Shown here piece by piece: positions 59,301 through 64,000 of a DNA stretch of 64,000 nucleotides. A program made the translations under genes and the position numbers. The DNA lies in contig VXAA01004237.1 of the NCBI GenBank assembly GCA_013399115.1, positions 65,088 through 129,087 on the forward strand, read 5' to 3'. The notes below the pieces were generated by a model. It did no database searches. It was given only the letters and a program-made list of their open reading frames with translations, and had not been told where the DNA came from. Source of the DNA: Anseranas semipalmata. Taxonomy: Eukaryota; Chordata; Aves; Anseriformes; Anseranatidae. Position 1 is the first letter of the stretch, and the number at the start of each line of letters is the position of its first letter.

Positions 59301-60680
59301 CCCTAAAAAAATTTATTCTCAAAGCAACAATACGGTGTTCCAAAAGATAAAGCAAGTAACAGTTATAGAATTAAAACATACCTACATCACTACATGTCTG
59401 CAAACTAACTGAAGACAAAGACAACTTCCGTCTATTAAGTGGTTCCAAAAACTTCAATGTTATGATATGCATACTTTAATACACTGAATGATACAGCTGT
59501 CTCAAGAGTACTAATGAAAATACTATTACTCAGATAAACAGAAACATGATTTTCTTTAGCTATTGCTAAACGTTTCAGGAATACTTACCCACAAAGCTCA
59601 CATTATGTGTATGTAATATGTATATACACAAACCTATGTTTCTGAATTAAGAAGCAATTATGATTTCCTAAGATATCAGCACTGTATTCCAACATAATAT
59701 TCACACAAGTATGGCATTTTCATTATGTGGAACATCGACAAAAAGATACTGTTGCAGTTCATCAATTTGTCATTCTGATGTACTTACAGTGCAATGCTCC
59801 TTGAAGGAACAATCAAGGATGATACACAGCACAGTCCTCCTCACCCCTATAGAGCTAGTTCTACACTGGCTGGATCAAACCTGCACTTCAACAGACAATG
59901 GCAAGACAGACTGTATTGCATGTAGTCTAATATATGCAAAGAGCCAATAAATATGCAAAGAGCAAACATAGGATTTCAAAAGAATCAGACTTTTAGTATG
60001 AGCATTAGAGCAATAAGAAGTATATTAAAAAAAATCAATTGATTCATATACTTGAGTATTTACAAAAACAGAAGTTATCTGCTCTGCAGGAAGTTCTCAA
60101 CCACTCCCCACCACTCAAACAAAACAGCGTTTCAAGGACAGATGCAATTTTTTTTTTCAACTTCTACGCATACCACATTGACTTTTCTATGCTGAATTTT
60201 GAAGTGGACTACTTCAAACTGAAGGCTTAACATTACACTTAAAATAAATTTTATAACTAGTCTGAAAAATCCTTAAAAGAGTTATGCAGGAACAGTTTTG
60301 AAGTATTCAATTAAGAACAAAAGTTCTGTTATAACAGCTGTACAGGTCTGAAACAGTGGTCACATATAAAAGGAAATTTCACTGTTAATGCAATGGAAGT
60401 ATGCCAAAGATCACCTTCTTAAACACATGCAGATTTAATCAAATAGAAAGAAAATTAAGGTATCAAGATAACTGGTGCTAGGCAGCAAAATACAATGAAT
60501 GAAAGAGATCCTCCATCTACAACTATTCTGCAAGAGGGGAAAAACATGCTAACAACAACTTCTTAAACTCAGCAAGGTTTCAGGGGGAAAAAAAATCTCA
60601 TTTGTGCACAGGTACCTTGATTCAGCGTTGCAAATCAATCCTATAATTCTTTAAATACCCACATATCCAACTTACCGACA
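56360..60680 (-). other. FUBP1: FUBP1 downstream region (possible extended 3' end)
   Basis: No protein-coding exon of another gene is visible here. If the distal poly(A) signal at 56352 is used, this DNA is a long FUBP1 3'UTR or intron plus alternative last exon. It contains a well-bordered 23-base candidate micro-exon at 58872-58894. The 94-codon minus-strand open frame at 56457-56741 has no recognisable features. Confidence 0.4.
58872..58894 (-). other. FUBP1: Candidate FUBP1 micro-exon (23 nt)
   Basis: On the minus strand a pyrimidine-rich tract ending CCTTCCACCTTAG is followed by 23 bases and then the strong donor CAG|GTAAGC. After the FUBP1 exon that ends PPAPQ in phase 0 it would read VLLQKSN plus two bases, giving a different C-terminus in place of GQ. 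No transcript evidence is available. Confidence 0.3.
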
Positions 60681-61030
60681 CAGGAGGTTTCATATTATTT
60701 ATTGTAAAGCACAAAACAGGCATTTTAAAAGTGATAAAGAATACATTGAAAAAGTACATTTATATCACAAAGCATTGACCACATAATTGCAAATACATTT
60801 GCTGGAATGTGTACATCTACACTAATACTAAAAACAAACCATTTTTCATTTCTACACAGAAATATTACCTCCTATCAGTAGTGATAGATATTTTGTACAT
60901 TTTCAAAAACACTATTTTTTTTTTTTAACCAAACAAAATTAAGATCTTCATCAAGGCGTCTGCATCCATACATTTAACAAAGGTTTTTTCCCCCACACAA
61001 TGAAGCAAATACTGTATTGTCCACTTCTTA
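60680..61030 (-). other. FUBP1: FUBP1 3'UTR (proximal form)
   Basis: The stretch from the stop codon to the poly(A) signal follows the human FUBP1 3'UTR closely from memory, for example AGAAGTGGACAATACAG near 61010 and TACAAAATATCTATCACTAC near 60890. Such conservation outside coding sequence suggests regulatory constraint on the mRNA. Confidence 0.8.
60698..60703 (-). terminator. FUBP1: FUBP1 proximal poly(A) signal
   Basis: The minus strand reads TTTACAATAAATAATATGAA, which I recognise as the end of the standard human FUBP1 mRNA. It lies about 330 bases after the stop codon. Confidence 0.85.
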
Positions 61031-61039
61031 TTATTGGCC
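61031..61039 (-). CDS. FUBP1: FUBP1 last coding exon (GQ-stop)
   Basis: After the acceptor CTTCTGCACAG the minus strand reads GGCCAATAA, that is Gly-Gln-stop, identical to the human end. The exon continues into the 3'UTR down to about 60680. Confidence 0.95.
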   Translation of the reverse strand, partial: GQ

Positions 61040-61564
61040 CTGTGCAGAAGAGATACATAAGAGATACACAAAAAGTTAAAGAAAATCCTTTAAATCGGGC
61101 TAACTCAGGAGTGAAGCCTTTAAGAAAGAAAAATTGGTTAATGTAAATGGTGGTGGCTTCTTGCATGGTTTTCAAAACCCTGGGAGGAGAAAGTTTTTCT
61201 TTTTCCTTTTTTTACAAATCAAAATCACCAAACATATGGATAGATACAGAACTCAAGTTATCAGGTAAACAAAGACATCTATTAATTATTCTGATAGTTA
61301 TTTTGCTAGAAAAAAAAGATGCATACTCCAAAAGGTAGCAAAGCAGGAGACATGCAAAAAAATATCTATAACCACTGAGACAGAAGCCAGCCAAAAAAAC
61401 ATTTAATAAACTTTATACCTGTGGTGCTGGAGGATGTTGTGGCATTCCCTGTGGACTTGTCTGGGCGTAATATGCTGCCTGTTGTCTGTAGTACTCAGCC
61501 CATGCTGCACTGTAATCTGGCTGACCACCTGGCGGAGCTCCAGCAGGCGCAGGAACTGCTTGAC
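61031..61564 (-). CDS. FUBP1: FUBP1 (far upstream element-binding protein 1), last two coding exons
   Basis: The coding parts are 61419-61564 and 61031-61039 on the minus strand, split by a 379-base intron. They encode the last residues of FUBP1: [13 protein letters not shown], then the Tyr-rich motif [19 protein letters not shown], then [16 protein letters not shown] and finally GQ. This is almost letter for letter the human C-terminus. FUBP1 binds single-stranded FUSE DNA upstream of MYC and pyrimidine-rich RNA through four KH domains (not in the window), and its C-terminal Tyr-rich motifs activate transcription. The gene converges on NEXN, as in mammals. The rest of the gene lies beyond 64000. 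Confidence 0.96.
61419..61564 (-). CDS. FUBP1: FUBP1 penultimate exon (Tyr-rich activation motif)
   Basis: The exon is 146 bases. Its acceptor (minus strand) is ACTTGTAG and its donor CAG|GTATAA. The first two bases complete a Gly codon, followed by 48 codons. The [10 protein letters not shown] motif is the last of the repeated Tyr motifs of the FUBP family activation domain. Confidence 0.96.
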
Positions 61565-64000
61565 CTACAAGTATTTAAAATTACATAGCTTTGCTGCTGC
61601 AATAGAAATGAGAAAATTTCAAAATCTCACTGCCTAACAAACATCTCTTTGCTTATTGCAATATTTCTCCAAGGCTTTTGGATAATGTTGTGGCTGCTCC
61701 TTTTGACCTAACTGCTCTTCCTGTTATTTTAATGCAGTGATTCCCATGTAAAACAAAACCAAGGAACCATTAGGACAGGTATTTCCAACTCCTGAATCAC
61801 GTTCCAGAGCACAAAGTCTTTAAAACATCTGATCTAAACTGACCTGAACAACCAGTAGCATTTAAATTAAAATAGAGGTGGATAGGGGAGATAACTCTTT
61901 GTCATCCGCCTAGACTGACTTGTATTGTACAGGCTGCATTACTTAATTCAGACACTAATTCACTCACTCGTCCAATTCTGGCATCCTTGATGTGATTTTT
62001 GGGTTACTACAGGTTACTTTTTTTTTTTTTTTTCAAAAGAGCATTAATATTTGCAAACATTTATTCCACCACAGAGTACAGCCCTGAAACTTCTCTCAAC
62101 CGTAACTGAAGTTCCATGCCTCTAGAAGCAACAGTGTACGCACACACACACGTGCGCGCGCATAGCTGAGAACTACTGGTCTTTCCAACAAAATCAAGTT
62201 GCACCTTAAAAATTTTACAAAAGCTGACAGACTAATACACAAAGACTCTTTAGGGTATCAAAAAATATTACAGCCAACTTTTGAAGACATAAGCCATACT
62301 ATTCTTTCAAGAAAGGTTTGTCCCAGACATTTTCCTTTTCCCTTATTTCAGAAAGACCAAAACCACTCCAGTTATTACCACTACGTTCTTCACAGACTAT
62401 CTCAAAGTTTCTTTGCCAGTTACCAATGCGCAAGATACAGTCCATATAAAGTTTCTTGAACTTCCAAAACAGAACACCTATTACTACTGTGATGCCACAT
62501 TCTTAAGGGGTTAAAACTTTCTGAGTTGAAAAGAACAGCCAGAAACAAACAAACCAAAACACCACATCCTATCCTAGTACATCAAACAAATCCAAGCAAA
62601 CTGCAAGCCTGCACCTGGTATATCCATGAGACTGTGCCCTTAATCTGACCTGTTTTCAAGAAAAAGGGTGAGCTTCCCAAGGATGAGGGCTGCAAGTTTT
62701 CAACCCTACCCATAACCCCTCACATTTTATTCAGATATAAAACCACTGAGCAGCCTTCTGGGAAACACGAGTATCAAGGATTCTGAAACTACTTTCTAGG
62801 GCATCAAGTTGTTTTTTTTTTTTCTCTCAAAAATACTTTTACACAGAAATTTCACGTGAAGAGTACTAGTTATCTACACTTCTCTTACATGTATGTCCTT
62901 TCTCCCAGTCCTCCCACGTATATAAAGCGTGAGCAGAGAAGTGGAACATTTAGCAAATCACTATCTTGAATGTCTTCAAAATACAATCTTCCATTTTCCA
63001 ACCATCTATACAATTTACATAGTTTTTCCAAATACACTCTAGATATCGTATTAAAAGAAACAAAACCTCCATCAGTTTTTTGTTATATAGTAAAGCAACT
63101 GCTTTCCTAGAAAAACTGACCTAAATTTATTCAAAAGTTGTAACGAGTGGTTTCAGCTCTAAATTTACACTTCTGATCAACAGTTTTCACCCAAGCTATC
63201 TTTAATGTGATTACTAATCATCCCAGGATGCACTTTTTGCAAGTTCACTATTAATTTATGACATCACACTTCTACTTTCAAATTGTTTAGTTAGGCCTGA
63301 ATCAAGTTATGTCAAATCTAAGGCATTTTTTGTGCATTATGACCCATGAATCTTTCAACATTTAACCAGCTATGCTAAGGCAGTGCTTACATTCAAATAC
63401 TAAATCAAATATAGCAAGTTTGACATCTACTGTTTCTGCCCTGGAATGGGTTACTAAAAACTTGCAGTATTTTAGCTGCATTGTTCCCCCACTAAGTATT
63501 GCAAGCCATTCTGAACCCACGCATGGAATTCAGCAGCTCAGTCAAAACCTCCCTTCAGTGTACAGGACTGCACTGGAATGGTACAGGCTCATTAATATCC
63601 AGATTCACCTGGAGCGCTGGTAAGTGAAACTGATGAACTATATATAAAGGAAACATATTAAACACAGAATACCTCCTCATTAAGGCATGCTAAGAAAGAA
63701 AATTCCAGATGATTCTACAGTTCTTCCACTTCTCAATCATGGAGGGTGATTCTAGTAAGGGAAAGTTTTTCTTTTCCCTCTTTCATACTACAATGCTGAG
63801 GAATCATTAAAGAATAGTTCCAGCATTTTATTATGAAATCTCTTAATTATACATCAAGACGCCAATGTATTATAACTACTGTAAACGATAAATTTACAAA
63901 CTCCTATAGCGACATAGATCATTTACTAAAATGTGACTTCATGTTTAGTGGGAAGTGTTACCCTTGGAGATTTTTAGGACCCAGCTATAAATTTTTATTT
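61565..64000 (-). other. FUBP1: FUBP1 intron
   Basis: No further FUBP1 exon (expected to encode a VDYTKAWEEYY-like motif) was found, so this is intron up to the window edge. It contains a 31-base alternating purine-pyrimidine tract at 62134-62164. Open frames such as 62199-62459 and 63372-63623 show no recognisable protein. Confidence 0.7.
62134..62164. repeat. Alternating purine-pyrimidine (CA/CG) tract
   Basis: Thirty-one bases alternate strictly between purine and pyrimidine: GTGTACG, then a CA repeat, then GTGCGCGCGCAT. Such mixed CA/CG runs are classic candidates for left-handed Z-DNA under negative supercoiling. Confidence 0.8.

Overview
The window is vertebrate nuclear DNA, almost certainly from a bird. 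It is AT-rich, its genes are split into small exons with GT-AG borders, and it carries a diagnostic 3' tail of a CR1 LINE (9596-9652) plus an older CR1-like remnant (about 1285-1600). Three protein genes are recognisable, in the order and orientation I recall for human chromosome 1p31: MIGA1 (+), NEXN (+), FUBP1 (-). Long open frames outside the exons look like chance. I found no RNA gene, CRISPR array, operon or prokaryotic-type system.

Layout. 1-12860 holds no exon I can find and is read as MIGA1 intron. 12861-26853 carries nine MIGA1 exons, the C-terminal 333 residues of mitoguardin-1, an outer mitochondrial membrane fusion and lipid-transfer protein. 26854 to about 31100 is MIGA1 3'UTR and intergenic DNA. 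About 31150-32500 is a CpG island with a MEF2 site, a TATA box and a splice donor, the best candidate for the muscle promoter and non-coding exon 1 of NEXN. An 859-base assembly gap (31385-32243) lies inside it. The first NEXN intron runs to 39451 and ends near a second, small CpG-rich patch (38840-39125) that could be an alternative promoter. Twelve coding exons (39507-54896) give a complete nexilin of 674 residues. 54897 to about 56150 is its 3'UTR. From the other side, the last two coding exons and the 3'UTR of FUBP1 lie at about 60680-61564 on the minus strand, and the rest of the window is FUBP1 intron.

The genes do not form a pathway. MIGA1 acts at mitochondria, nexilin is an actin-binding protein of muscle Z-discs and junctional membranes, and FUBP1 is a nuclear single-strand DNA/RNA-binding regulator. 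Shared features are the tandem MIGA1-NEXN order and the tail-to-tail NEXN/FUBP1 pair, whose transcripts may end within about 200 bases of each other if a distal FUBP1 poly(A) site at 56352 is used. The most interesting points are the exon-by-exon repeat structure of nexilin, signs of regulated splicing (a frame-neutral exon 3 with a weak donor, and a NAGNAG acceptor), the MEF2/TATA promoter, and a candidate 23-base FUBP1 micro-exon. I saw no convincing undescribed system.
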